DNA from: a bacterium
Lineage (GTDB): Bacteria > Hydrothermota > Tepidihabitantia > Tepidihabitantales > Tepidihabitantaceae
Reading direction: 5' to 3'
DNA length: 64,000 nt
NCBI GenBank assembly: GCA_035505375.1
Contig: DATJQV010000042.1
Coordinates: 1-64,000 of the forward strand
Shown here: piece by piece, positions 44,726 through 53,407 of the stretch
Numbering within the stretch: the stretch's first letter is position 1
Layout of the letters: every line of letters begins with the position of its first letter
Translations under genes and position numbers: made by a program
The notes under the pieces: generated by a model
The model's input: only the letters and a program-made list of their open reading frames with translations
Databases searched by the model: none
What the model was told of the DNA's origin: nothing

Positions 44726-44974
44726 ATGGCAAAGAACGAGAAGCCGAACGAGGCCGTCGATTTTGAGAAGGCGCTGGACGAGTTGGAGAGCATCGTCAAG
44801 CAGTTGGAGGCAGGGAACCTGGCGCTCGACAAGTCGCTGGCGCTGTTCGAGCGCGGCGTGCAGCTTGCCCGGGCATGCAAGGAGAGGCTGGCCGAGGCCG
44901 AACTGAAGGTCAGCCAACTGGTTAAGGACAAGCAGGGGCTGTTCGCGGAAGAGCCGTTCAAGGAAGAACACTAG
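44726..44974 (+). CDS. xseB: Exodeoxyribonuclease VII small subunit
   Basis: An 82-residue helical protein: FEKALDELESIVKQLEAGNLALDKSLALFERGVQLARACKERLAEAELKV is the XseB signature. It wraps the coiled coil of XseA. The gene starts 3 bases after the xseA stop. Confidence 0.96.
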   Translation: MAKNEKPNEAVDFEKALDELESIVKQLEAGNLALDKSLALFERGVQLARACKERLAEAELKVSQLVKDKQGLFAEEPFKEEH

Positions 44975-45084
44975 GACGAGAATTCCCAATTGCCAATTAC
45001 TAATGACCAACGGACCGAGACAAGCATGCGGCTCTGTTCACTGGTCACTTGTACCTGGAATCTGGTAACTCTCACCGATTCAGC

Positions 45085-45112
45085 TTGACACCGGGGTGGA
45101 ATCGGGTAGAAG
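45085..45112 (+). promoter_or_regulatory. Candidate promoter of dnaN
   Basis: TTGACA (45085-45090), 16-base spacer, TAGAAG (45107-45112). It lies 40 bases before ATG 45152. The upstream gap 44975-45084 includes short repeats of the CAATTGCCAATTACTAATGA type. Confidence 0.5.
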
Positions 45113-45151
45113 TATACCGAGCAACACGCCGTGCCGGCAAAGGAGACATGA

Positions 45152-46246
45152 ATGCGCTGTGAGATTGACCGTGGCATCTTCGCGGAGTTGCTCGCCGGCG
45201 TAACCAACGCGCTGCCGAGCAAGTCCGCCTATCCGGTTCTGAACAACATCACGCTGGAGGTAAGCAGCGGCAAGCTGGCGCTCGCCGGGACCGACCTCGA
45301 TACATACGTGCGCCGGACATTCAAGCTTGAAGGCGCGTCGGAAGACGGCACCGTCGTCGTCCTGGGCCGGAAGCTGGCTGAAATTGTCCGCGAGATAAGC
45401 GCACCGACCGTCACGCTGTCCAGCAAGGAGCGGAGCCTCAGCCTCGAAGCCGGCAAGGTGAGGGCGTCGCTCGTCAGTCTTGACCCATCCGAATTCCCAG
45501 AGGTCCCGAAGCTGCCAGAAGGCGTGACGATGGAGTTCCCGCTTTCGACCTGGTTCGAGCTTTTCGAGACTGTGTCGTTCGCGGCGTCCAAAGATGAGTC
45601 GCGGCCGGCCATGACCGGCATCAACTGGGAGGTCTCCAAGACCGAGAGCCGGATGGTCGGCACCGACGGGCACCGTCTGGCATATGTCTGCCGGAAGGGC
45701 AAGTTCGCGGGCAAGCTGAAGGTCATCGTCTCGCCCAAGTTGTTTCCCCTGTTCCCGCGCGGCGAGGAGAACTTCACCGTGCATATGGACCCAGCCAAGA
45801 TCGGGTTCGTATTCCAGAACGCGACTATCATCACGCGACAGATTGAGGGGCCTTTCCCGGATTACGAGCGAGTGATACCCAAGGGCTATCCGGCCCGGGC
45901 ACTCATGGATCACGACGTCTTTTCGGCCGCCCTGCGCCGGGCCGCGGTTTTCGCGCATCCCGTCGGCCGGCTGGTCGCGCTCGACTTCTCAAAGGGCAAG
46001 CTCGGTCTGAAAGCCGAGACCCCGGACGTGGGCCGCAGCGAGGAGGAAGCGGAGTGCAGCTACACGGGCGAGCCGGTGCGCATCGGCTTCAATGCCAGCT
46101 ACATGCTGGAGATTCTCCGCCGGCTGCAGTCGGACAAGGTCGCGGTCGAGCTCTCCAACCCGCTGTCGGCCGGGCTGTTCAAGCCGGTTGATGAGAAGCC
46201 GGAGACCGAACAGACGTTCCTGTTGATGCCCATCCGACTTGACTAG
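45152..46246 (+). CDS. dnaN: DNA polymerase III beta subunit (sliding clamp)
   Basis: A 364-residue protein with three clamp domains. Motifs: LPSKSAYPVLNNITLEVSSGKLALAGTDLDTYVRR in domain I, VGTDGHRLAYV in domain II, and EQTFLLMPIRLD at the C-terminus in place of the usual YVVMPMRL. It tethers the polymerase to DNA. AAAGGAG precedes ATG 45152. dnaA, recF and gyrB are not adjacent, so this is not a classical origin region. Confidence 0.95.
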   Translation: MRCEIDRGIFAELLAGVTNALPSKSAYPVLNNITLEVSSGKLALAGTDLDTYVRRTFKLEGASEDGTVVVLGRKLAEIVREISAPTVTLSSKERSLSLEAGKVRASLVSLDPSEFPEVPKLPEGVTMEFPLSTWFELFETVSFAASKDESRPAMTGINWEVSKTESRMVGTDGHRLAYVCRKGKFAGKLKVIVSPKLFPLFPRGEENFTVHMDPAKIGFVFQNATIITRQIEGPFPDYERVIPKGYPARALMDHDVFSAALRRAAVFAHPVGRLVALDFSKGKLGLKAETPDVGRSEEEAECSYTGEPVRIGFNASYMLEILRRLQSDKVAVELSNPLSAGLFKPVDEKPETEQTFLLMPIRLD

Positions 46247-46285
46247 GGCCTCGCACACTGACGCCGGGTGGGTTCCGGCCCGGAC

Positions 46286-47101
46286 ATGATGAGGCTGGGG
46301 TTTCTCATTCTGTCGTGCGCCGTTGTGCTGCTCGCCTGCCACGACAACGAGAGCGGCGTCAATCCCAACTACAAGGAGCCGACCATCTGGGGCTTCCTGG
46401 TACGGGCTCAGGACTACGACAGCACCGACGTCGAGGTAATCGACTGCGACGGATTGCGGATGGTACCGACCGTACTTCTCAATGGCAGGCGGGTTGAGGC
46501 CTACTCTTACACACCCAATGAGTACCAATATGGCGACGACAGCGTGCTTGGCTCATGCCAGAAGTACGAACTCAATGTCAAACACTACTGGGGCACGGGC
46601 TTCTGCCACGTGGTAATGCCCGGCGACTTCCGTGTCACCCGTCCGACCGGTAACTACTTACTTCGCAAGGACTCGACGTTGGTGGCGACCTGGAGCGCAT
46701 CACAGGGAGCTGAGTGGTATTGGCTGAGTATCTACGTTGACTACGCCTACTATGATACGACCGGCGATACCATGGACGAGTACGAATTCCAATTCGAACT
46801 CGACACGCTCGTCTGCAGTACCAGCATCGCGATGCTCCCCGACCGTCTGTTTCCACCGGTCGTGGGCGAAGTGCTCAATGGTGACGGCAGCGTGAGGGTG
46901 TGGTCCGGGTTTGGCCCTCCTCTCGAACCCGGTGATCTCGGTAACGTCCGCGGCAACGCGGTCGGATTTGTTAATGCCTGGAACGAGCCCCCCGAGCGAG
47001 ACTTCTATATCGGCTCGCCCACCTTGACCCGGCGACTACCCGACAACCGGGAGATGCTTGAACGACTGAAGGCCAGGCTCCGCGCAGCCAGGAGTCGTTA
47101 G
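46286..47101 (+). CDS. Lipoprotein of unknown function
   Basis: A 271-residue protein from ATG 46286 or 46289. Signal: MRLGFLILSCAVVLLAC, with the lipobox Cys near residue 19. The mature chain is acidic and rich in Tyr/Trp and beta-strand pattern (WYWLSIYVDYAYYDTTGDTMDEYEFQFELDTLVC). Four further cysteines could form disulfides. No family is recognised. It lies between dnaN and the DUF2207 gene on one strand with 13-39 base gaps. Confidence 0.6.
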   Translation: MMRLGFLILSCAVVLLACHDNESGVNPNYKEPTIWGFLVRAQDYDSTDVEVIDCDGLRMVPTVLLNGRRVEAYSYTPNEYQYGDDSVLGSCQKYELNVKHYWGTGFCHVVMPGDFRVTRPTGNYLLRKDSTLVATWSASQGAEWYWLSIYVDYAYYDTTGDTMDEYEFQFELDTLVCSTSIAMLPDRLFPPVVGEVLNGDGSVRVWSGFGPPLEPGDLGNVRGNAVGFVNAWNEPPERDFYIGSPTLTRRLPDNREMLERLKARLRAARSR

Positions 47102-47114
47102 GCCGACCAACCCA

Positions 47115-48941
47115 ATGGTAAAGACAACCGCCCGACGGACGATTCTGGGTCTGCTGCTTTTGCTGCCGCTGCTCGTGCTTGCGAAGTCCTACTACTACCC
47201 GGGAGTGACAACCGATATCAGACTGCAGTCCGACGGCAGCGCGCGAGTCCTGCAGGGACGGACCTACGCGTTCGAAGGCAGTTTTTCCTGGGCCGACCTC
47301 GACCTCAAGAAGCAGGGCGCGTCCGACATCCGCCTCAACCGGCTGGCCATGCAGACCGCAGCCGGCTGGCAGGAACTGGCACCCGAGGTGTCGAACACCA
47401 GCCGGTCGCTCTACCTGCGCTGGGGATACTCGGCTCAGGACGAAGAACGGACGTTCCTGATTGACTACACGGTCGGGGGCGCAGTGAGACGCTACGATGA
47501 CGTAGCCGAGTTCTATTGGAAGGTGATAGAGGATGCCCACGAGCCGATTGGCCGCATACACGTCAGGGTTGTTCTCCCCGGTCCTTCGCCGAGCCTGTTC
47601 AAGGTCTATGTCCACTCCGCGGCGCGCCCGGGCAAGCTGAGTTTCTCTCCGGCGTTCGATACGGCATACATCGACCAGGAGGGGATACCCGGAAACACGT
47701 TTGTCGAGGTGCGGGTGCTTTCGAACCCGAACTTGTATCCGCAGACTACGCAGATTCCGCAGAAGAAGTATGAACAGCAACTGGCGGAAGAGAAGAAGAA
47801 CTTCCTGGCCGCGACCTTTCGCAGTCACTTCTTCATCCCGCTTGGCCTGTTGCTGATTCTCTTGCCGGTGGCGCTGCTCATTGTCTTCTACTCCCGGTTC
47901 GGGCGGGAACCCAAGCTCGACTACCAGGCCATCTACGAGCACGAGCCGCCGCGCAAGGCCCCGCCGCTCACCGTGCCGTTCATCCTGCACCAGAGCCCGG
48001 CCAAGTCGCAAATGACTCAGGAGCTGTTCGGCGGCCTCATGGCCACGCTGCTGGGCCTGGCCCGACAAGGAATCGTCTCGGTCAACGAGGTGAGACAGGG
48101 CCACAAGACCAGATACGAGTTCCACCTGGACAAACCCGACAAAGTCGAAGGGCTGTCCGAGTTCGACAAGATGGCGGCCGAGTACCTCTTCGGCGTGTTC
48201 GGGGGCGGCGGGAACGTGCTGACCGAAGACATGATAAGGGACTATGGCCGGTCCCATCCCACGACCATCAGTGGGATGCTATCGCGCCTGTTCGACTCCG
48301 GTCTCGACTGGTGGCATAAGCAGCTTGGCGTCGAATTCACCGAGGCCGCGAGCCGACGGGCCTACGCCCTGTTTGGCGTCCTTGCCGCGGTATTCCTCAT
48401 CCCCGGTTCCTGGCTGCTGGTCGGCGGCCTGGCAACGGTCGCGCCGGGGTTGACTGGCGCGCGGTTCCCATTCACCATCGCGGCAGTTGTTGTCTGCGGC
48501 ATGGTCTACCTTCTCGCCGGCCGCGTCATACTCCGCTGGGACCCGACCGCATACCTCGAACACAAGCGCTGGCAGAACTTCAAGAAGTTCCTCAAGGACT
48601 TCTCGGCCATCGAACAGGCGCCGGTCAACCTGCTCGCCATCTGGGAATACTACTACGTCTATGCCGTTGCTCTGGGCGTGGCCGAGGAATTCCTCAAACA
48701 CGTGACCAGGCTGGCCGAGCAACGGGGAACCGGTCTCGCCCTGCCGCTCTGGTACATCGGAGCCAGCGGCATGCCCGGCGGCTCCCTGGCATCCTTGAGT
48801 GACGGCTTTGCCGGTTTTGGAGCCTTTGCCTCCAACATGAGCAGCATGATGACGTCGTTCTCAACCGCGTCGACGACCGGCGGTGGTTTCTCAGGCGGTG
48901 GCGGCGGGGGCGGTGGCGGCGGCAGTTCCGGGGCCGGTTGA
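47115..48941 (+). CDS. DUF2207-type membrane protein with Gly/Ser tail
   Basis: A 608-residue protein. Signal peptide: ILGLLLLLPLLVLAKSYYYPG. The extracytoplasmic part has DUF2207 features (VTTDIRLQSDGSARVLQGRTYAFEGSFSW, FLIDYTVGGAVRRYDDVAEFYWKV). Transmembrane helices follow (FIPLGLLLILLPVALLIVFY and two near 415-465), around a cytoplasmic segment with a winged-helix look (GLMATLLGLARQGIVSVNEV). The tail FSGGGGGGGGGGSSGAG is typical of this family. Function is unknown. Confidence 0.85.
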   Translation: MVKTTARRTILGLLLLLPLLVLAKSYYYPGVTTDIRLQSDGSARVLQGRTYAFEGSFSWADLDLKKQGASDIRLNRLAMQTAAGWQELAPEVSNTSRSLYLRWGYSAQDEERTFLIDYTVGGAVRRYDDVAEFYWKVIEDAHEPIGRIHVRVVLPGPSPSLFKVYVHSAARPGKLSFSPAFDTAYIDQEGIPGNTFVEVRVLSNPNLYPQTTQIPQKKYEQQLAEEKKNFLAATFRSHFFIPLGLLLILLPVALLIVFYSRFGREPKLDYQAIYEHEPPRKAPPLTVPFILHQSPAKSQMTQELFGGLMATLLGLARQGIVSVNEVRQGHKTRYEFHLDKPDKVEGLSEFDKMAAEYLFGVFGGGGNVLTEDMIRDYGRSHPTTISGMLSRLFDSGLDWWHKQLGVEFTEAASRRAYALFGVLAAVFLIPGSWLLVGGLATVAPGLTGARFPFTIAAVVVCGMVYLLAGRVILRWDPTAYLEHKRWQNFKKFLKDFSAIEQAPVNLLAIWEYYYVYAVALGVAEEFLKHVTRLAEQRGTGLALPLWYIGASGMPGGSLASLSDGFAGFGAFASNMSSMMTSFSTASTTGGGFSGGGGGGGGGGSSGAG

Positions 48942-49086
48942 GCCGGATTCCGGCACATCGCCACTGAGACACCAAAGCACAAAGAGGTTCCGGGATCCGA
49001 GCCACCGGGGAATCTGCGTGACCTGCGAATAGATCCGTTCCGGACCTTGGCGGTCCCATTCCGGGTTCCGGGACTGCGGTTTGGAT

Positions 49087-49115
49087 TGACTATCGTCCGA
49101 TTCCGGTATACAATG
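49087..49115 (+). promoter_or_regulatory. Promoter of the tmRNA gene
   Basis: TTGACT (49087-49092), 17-base spacer, TACAAT (49110-49115), about 43 bases before the mature tmRNA 5' end. The intervening leader would be removed by RNase P. Confidence 0.6.
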
Positions 49116-49157
49116 ACGTGACAATCTGGAGTCGGAAAGGCTTTTCAGACGTAAGTC

Positions 49158-49506
49158 GGGGGCGATTGGCTTCGACGGAGTGCCTGAGGAGCCAGAGTGC
49201 ATGGCGAGGTTCCTCGGTTACCTCGTAAATCCCGACCGGGGAAACACAGCTGCCAATAACAGCTACGCACTGGCTGCCTAACTAATGGAGCCCCTTGACC
49301 CGCGAGCTCACCCGGCGCGAAGTCAGGGTATATAAGGGTGATCTGGGTTCCGGTTGTGTCTCAGGGCCGGAATCCGAGAATCGCTGGGGCTGGGTTCACC
49401 GCGCCTGTCGGTCGGCTAACGGTGCGCCGAGAAATATCGACTGACTAACCATGTAGTTCGCTGGCGCCGAACTCTTCGGACGCGGGTTCAATTCCCGCCG
49501 CCTCCA
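49158..49506 (+). ncRNA. ssrA: Transfer-messenger RNA
   Basis: The 5' end GGGGGCGATTGGCTTCGACGG and the 3' end (T-arm GGTTCAATTCC, acceptor CGCCTCC plus discriminator A) are the conserved tmRNA termini and pair over seven bases. The tag frame reads ANNSYALAA then TAA (near 49253-49282), possibly with one more Ala first, and the LAA degradation end is standard. CCA is not encoded (the DNA continues TGT), so it must be added. A single-piece tmRNA of about 349 bases. It rescues stalled ribosomes with SmpB; smpB is not in the window. Confidence 0.95.
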
Positions 49507-49515
49507 TGTCAGCAA

Positions 49516-49550
49516 CGGGCGGTTGCCGCGAAGGCACCGCCTTTTGTTTA
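49516..49550 (+). terminator. Intrinsic terminator after ssrA
   Basis: GGCGG-TTGCC / GGCA-CCGCC stem with loop GCGAA, followed by TTTTGTTT. It is nine or so bases after the tmRNA 3' end. Confidence 0.8.
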
Positions 49551-49591
49551 GGGGTAAGGGGCCGGGGGCAGGGACGAGGGACGACGGACGG

Positions 49592-50533
49592 CTATTCGAG
49601 CGAGATCACGCCGTAGGCTTCGTCGATAGCCCGCTTGATGCCTTCGAAGGTGAAGGACATGGCGGCCGTGGGGCCGACTTCGGCCAGTGCGTCCGGCACG
49701 ATGCTTTCACGGTTTGTTCGGACCACCATCATCCGCTTGTCCATCGCGATGGCCGTCTTTATCTCCCACGCCACCCATTCGTTGGTGGCAGTGTTGTCGC
49801 CCACGACACAGAGGAATCCGGTCGCCGACTTTATCTTGCCGATAATCTGGTTCTTGAGCGACGTTGCCGCTTCGCTCTCCAGCGGCATGGCCGGGCGCTG
49901 GTCGTTGACAACGACGTGCGCGAAGTCGGGCATCTTCGCCCAGGTTTGCAGTATGTCCCGGTAGTAGCCGTCTTTGTCGTAGTCGTAGCTGACAAAGAGC
50001 ACCTTGCCGCGGGGTTTCTCTTCTGCGGGCTTCGGGCGCATTGCCGGGCGCGGCCTGGCGAAGCTCGTGGCCGACGGCGCTTCCGGTCTCGGGCTGGGGC
50101 GCTGTTGAATGACTGCCTTCAGGTCTTCGTAGGCCTGATCCCAGCCGCGGCCGTGAAAATCGATGTACGGCTGGGATACCATGTCCGGCGGCAACGCGGA
50201 GCCGTCAACCCTCGCCGGGAGCACCCTGACGCGGCGGCCCCTGATGTCTCTGATCGAAACTGCGCCCAGTTCCTGTTTGACCCATCGCCAGGAGAGCGAA
50301 GAAGCGGAAATGAGCGGTATGACGAAGTCCACGGGTCGGACCGATTGGGCCAGCCGGTTGACGAGCAGTGCTCCCGCCGACATGTCGATCTCGTCGACCC
50401 ATGGACTAATCCCATCCCGGCGCAAGGCGCCCGACAGCTTGCGGGCGAACCGGTGGTCTGCGTAGTTGAACGGAATAACGACATGGGGCTCGGCAGCGGC
50501 CGGCCGTACGATGCCCGCAGGATCAGCGTTCAT
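49592..50533 (-). CDS. Double TIR protein: TIR plus ThsB-like (MTH538/DUF1863) domain
   Basis: A 313-residue protein from ATG 50533 (MNADPAGIV). Residues about 15-130 form a TIR domain (HVVIPFNYADHRFARKLSGAL, PWVDEIDMSAG, DFVIPLISASSL, WRWVKQEL). After a Pro-rich linker, about 180-300 is a second Rossmann-like unit (KVLFVSYDYDKDGYYRDILQTW, GFLCVVGDNTATNEWVAWEI, RMMVVRTN) of the TIR-like MTH538/ThsB family. In Thoeris defence, ThsB makes a cyclic-ADP-ribose-type signal for a separate effector; no ThsA-like gene is adjacent. It faces the tmRNA gene, a common integration point. Confidence 0.78.
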   Translation of the reverse strand: MNADPAGIVRPAAAEPHVVIPFNYADHRFARKLSGALRRDGISPWVDEIDMSAGALLVNRLAQSVRPVDFVIPLISASSLSWRWVKQELGAVSIRDIRGRRVRVLPARVDGSALPPDMVSQPYIDFHGRGWDQAYEDLKAVIQQRPSPRPEAPSATSFARPRPAMRPKPAEEKPRGKVLFVSYDYDKDGYYRDILQTWAKMPDFAHVVVNDQRPAMPLESEAATSLKNQIIGKIKSATGFLCVVGDNTATNEWVAWEIKTAIAMDKRMMVVRTNRESIVPDALAEVGPTAAMSFTFEGIKRAIDEAYGVISLE

Positions 50534-50638
50534 CGGGACCCCGGTGCGGCCACTGCCTCTGGTCGCCCGGCTCGTGCCGGGTACCTTTGCCAATAGTCCG
50601 GCGCATTTGTCCACATGGTAGCAGACGGGATTCCCATG

Positions 50639-52216
50639 TCAAGCGGTCGGGCGGGATTGAGTGTCGGGTTCCGGGGCCGGCTCGTGCTCGGTAACGGTCC
50701 GGGCCGCGGCAAGCACGCCTGCAACGCTGCCTTTGGCGTCCCAGTATACGCTTGCGTTGAACAAAACGGCGGTGAGCCTGCCATCCCGGTGCTTGATGGT
50801 AAGCGGGTAGCCAGTTACCGAGCCTTCGGCGATGACCCGTTGATAGCCGGAACGGGCTTTGTCCGGTTCGGTGAAGTGGCCCGCAAAGTCGGTGCCGACG
50901 AGTTGTTCGCGCGGCACTCCGGTCGCCTTGACCGTAGCTTCGTTCACGTCGGTGATCTCGCCGTCCGCGTTGATTGCCATCAGGGGGTCGGGGGACAATT
51001 CAAGCAGGCTCCGCGCATATTGGGCGACTGCGGCCAGGCGCTCCTCGGCCTGCCTGCGTTCGGTGACGTCGATTACCGAAGTCATCATGTACAGCGGTCT
51101 TCCATCCGCGTCTCTTCGCAGCGAGGTAGCCATGTCACCCCAGACGACCGTGCCATCCTTGCGGATGAACCGCTTGACGATTCTTGCCGAGTCCTTTTCT
51201 CCGGAAAGCAATGGGTCGATAGCTCTCTGAGTCAGATCGATGTCTTCAGGGTGGGTGACGTCCTGCCACCTGAGTTGCTCCAGTTCCTCTTTCGTATACC
51301 CAAGCATCTCGACGAACGCCCAGTTCGGACGGAGCTCCCCGGATGGAAGAGTCAGGGACTTACCGATGGGTGAGTGGTCGAATGCAAGCCTGAACCTTTC
51401 CTCGCTCTCGGACAGCGCCTGCTCGGCCTGTTTGCGCTCGGTCACGTCGCGGAAGACCGCGAACGAACCGGCGAACCGTCCGTGGGCGTCGAGCCAGGGC
51501 GAGGCAGTGACGACCGTGATTCGCCTGGTCCCGTCCGGGCGGGTGATTTCGAGGTCGTAGGAATCGGTATGACCGGCGCCTCGCCGGGCGGTCTGCTGCC
51601 GCACTATCTCGGTCTGCTCGGCGTCGAGGAAGTCAAGCAGGTTACGGCCAATGAGACCGCCGCGCGGCACTCCGAACAGCTCATCCGCGGCGCGGTTCGC
51701 GAAGAAGAAACGCTCAGCCGCGTCGCTGATGCCGATGCCCTCGCCGATCTCGGACACCAACCGGCGATAGCGTTCTTCGCTTTCGGCCAGCGCGGTTTCG
51801 ACCCGCTTGCGTCGGGTAATGTCTCGGACGAGTGCGGCGAGGCCGACCACCTTTCCGGCGGCGGATCGTATCGGGCTCCAGTCGAACTCGTACCATGTGT
51901 CGGTTCCGGGCTGGGGCTCGACCGTGGTGAAGCTCTCACCGGCCAGGGCCCGGTCGAAGCCGCGCCGCACCGCTTCCTTCACCGTCGGGATGTTGATGAC
52001 GTCGAGCGGACACATGCCCCGTTTGATGTCGACGCCATAGAGTTTCTTCATCTCCAGTCGGTGGCTGGCGTTGAAGGACGTGTAGCGGTACTTGCGGTCA
52101 AGTGTGAGAATGTGGGTGTCGGTCGGGCTTTCAATCAACGCCTTCAGGATAGCGTCCTGCCGGCGCGCTCCGGCGTCGGTCCGCCTCGGCGTGGAACGTC
52201 GCTTCTTAACTGGCAT
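50639..52216 (-). CDS. Multi-PAS domain protein without output domain
   Basis: A 525-residue protein of four consecutive PAS/PAC units: about 22-125 (ILKALIESPTDTHILTLDRKY), 140-255 (LVSEIGEGIGISDAAERF), 265-385 (LAFDHSPIGKSL...MLGYTKEELEQL) and 395-510 (LLELSPDPLMAINADGEI). Linkers end in DITRRKR, DVTERKQ and DVTERRQ. No histidine kinase, GGDEF, HTH or receiver domain follows, so it would need a partner or act as a sensor scaffold. AGGAGG precedes ATG 52216. The basic N-terminus (MPVKKRRSTPRR) and absence of membrane helices suggest a cytoplasmic protein. Confidence 0.85.
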   Translation of the reverse strand: MPVKKRRSTPRRTDAGARRQDAILKALIESPTDTHILTLDRKYRYTSFNASHRLEMKKLYGVDIKRGMCPLDVINIPTVKEAVRRGFDRALAGESFTTVEPQPGTDTWYEFDWSPIRSAAGKVVGLAALVRDITRRKRVETALAESEERYRRLVSEIGEGIGISDAAERFFFANRAADELFGVPRGGLIGRNLLDFLDAEQTEIVRQQTARRGAGHTDSYDLEITRPDGTRRITVVTASPWLDAHGRFAGSFAVFRDVTERKQAEQALSESEERFRLAFDHSPIGKSLTLPSGELRPNWAFVEMLGYTKEELEQLRWQDVTHPEDIDLTQRAIDPLLSGEKDSARIVKRFIRKDGTVVWGDMATSLRRDADGRPLYMMTSVIDVTERRQAEERLAAVAQYARSLLELSPDPLMAINADGEITDVNEATVKATGVPREQLVGTDFAGHFTEPDKARSGYQRVIAEGSVTGYPLTIKHRDGRLTAVLFNASVYWDAKGSVAGVLAAARTVTEHEPAPEPDTQSRPTA

Positions 52217-52300
52217 GATTACTAACCTCCTGTCTGCCCGCCGGTGGAACGGCGGCAGCCGGCTCGGGCAGGCTCACGCTGGCCGTGCGCACTTCTTCGT

Positions 52301-53404
52301 TCACGGGTTGAACCCGAGTCGTTCTCGCTTGATGTCTTCGACCGCCTCTTTCCAGTCCTGCTGTTCGCCGTAGCGATAGCCGATGTACGCCCCGCGCAGA
52401 GTCCCGCCGAGGGAGAAGGCAATCAGCGGCAGGTCGAGGGTGAAGCCGTCGTGCCGGATGATGATGGTGTCCCATGCGTTCGGATGGAACACTATGCTCC
52501 GGACAATCGCGGTGGCGAGCAGGCCGACGCTGGTCCCGACCACCCAGCCTGAGGACACGCCGAGGAACGTGCACAGCGTCCGGTTGGAAGCCGGCATCCG
52601 CTGGCGGACCATGAGATCGGCAATCGGGTCGCCGAAGAAGTCGTATCCGGCGACGCCCTTCCGTTTTGCCGTCTCGGTCAGGCTGCGGTGTGCCTGGGAG
52701 TTGCCAAGCAGGATTCCGGTGCCGGCACCGACTGCGAGTCCGGCTCCGGCGTCGGCAGCATAGGTTCCCTGATTCACGTCGTAGATGTCAACCGAGTAGT
52801 GATACCAGTGCTTGGTGTCGGTCAGACAGTCCGATATCAGCAGCGACTCCGGCTTGCTTTCCACGAAGCTGATAGCGCTCATTGCCCCGATTGTGCCGCC
52901 GCATCCGAGGCCGCAGGCTACGCCGGTCAGTCCGTCCACGACGCGACTTGTCCATGCGGCCGGCGGCGGCGGGCTTACGGGATAGGCTTCGGTGGCCACG
53001 GGTCTTTGGCCGATTCCCTGCCAGAGGTCGAAGTACTTCGCCTGCCCGCCCGGCAATGCGGCGAGTTCGGGAACGATGTCCTCGAAATGGTCCACATAGT
53101 AACCGATGCGCCGGAATTGCTCTTGCGTGATAGGGTACTGCTGCGCGGCCTGAGCTGAGTCCGCGGTAATCTTCAGCAAGTACGTGCTGTCCGGCATCCT
53201 GAGAAAGACCGCGGATGTGAAGTCCTCGACCCCGGGGAACAGGTGGAACGAGCGGCTCGCCCGCGCGTGAATCTCGGTGCCGAGGCGCGGGCTTACGGCT
53301 ACCACAACCGCGGTGTCATGAACCGGAGGTAAGGGTACTACCCCCGTATGATGACTGTCCCCAGGTTTGGTCGCGGTCAGGGCTGCCAGCAGAAGGATGA
53401 ACAT
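52301..53404 (-). CDS. Membrane-associated protein of unknown function
   Basis: A 367-residue protein with a short hydrophobic start (MFILLLAALTATKPG). The N-terminal 150 residues are soluble-looking. Then come Gly/Ala-rich segments that may insert in a membrane (GLTGVACGLGCGGTIGAMSAI, AGAGLAVGAGTGILLG, GWVVGTSVGLLATAIV, LIAFSLGGTLRGAYIGYRYG). It ends in a charged helix (DWKEAVEDIKRERLG). The following gene on this strand (53408) has similar Gly-rich segments and its stop is 3 bases from this start, so they are an operon and possibly a complex. I do not recognise either family. Confidence 0.55.
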   Translation of the reverse strand: MFILLLAALTATKPGDSHHTGVVPLPPVHDTAVVVAVSPRLGTEIHARASRSFHLFPGVEDFTSAVFLRMPDSTYLLKITADSAQAAQQYPITQEQFRRIGYYVDHFEDIVPELAALPGGQAKYFDLWQGIGQRPVATEAYPVSPPPPAAWTSRVVDGLTGVACGLGCGGTIGAMSAISFVESKPESLLISDCLTDTKHWYHYSVDIYDVNQGTYAADAGAGLAVGAGTGILLGNSQAHRSLTETAKRKGVAGYDFFGDPIADLMVRQRMPASNRTLCTFLGVSSGWVVGTSVGLLATAIVRSIVFHPNAWDTIIIRHDGFTLDLPLIAFSLGGTLRGAYIGYRYGEQQDWKEAVEDIKRERLGFNP

Positions 53405-53407
53405 GGG

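Noticed and set aside
45080-45958. 292-codon minus-strand open frame
   Set aside because: It is antisense to dnaN, which is certain.
45085-46246. Replication origin near dnaN
   Set aside because: No dnaA gene, DnaA-box cluster or AT-rich unwinding region is visible nearby.
46971-48257. 428-codon minus-strand open frame
   Set aside because: It is antisense to the DUF2207 gene, which has a signal peptide, membrane helices and the Gly tail. The minus frame has none.
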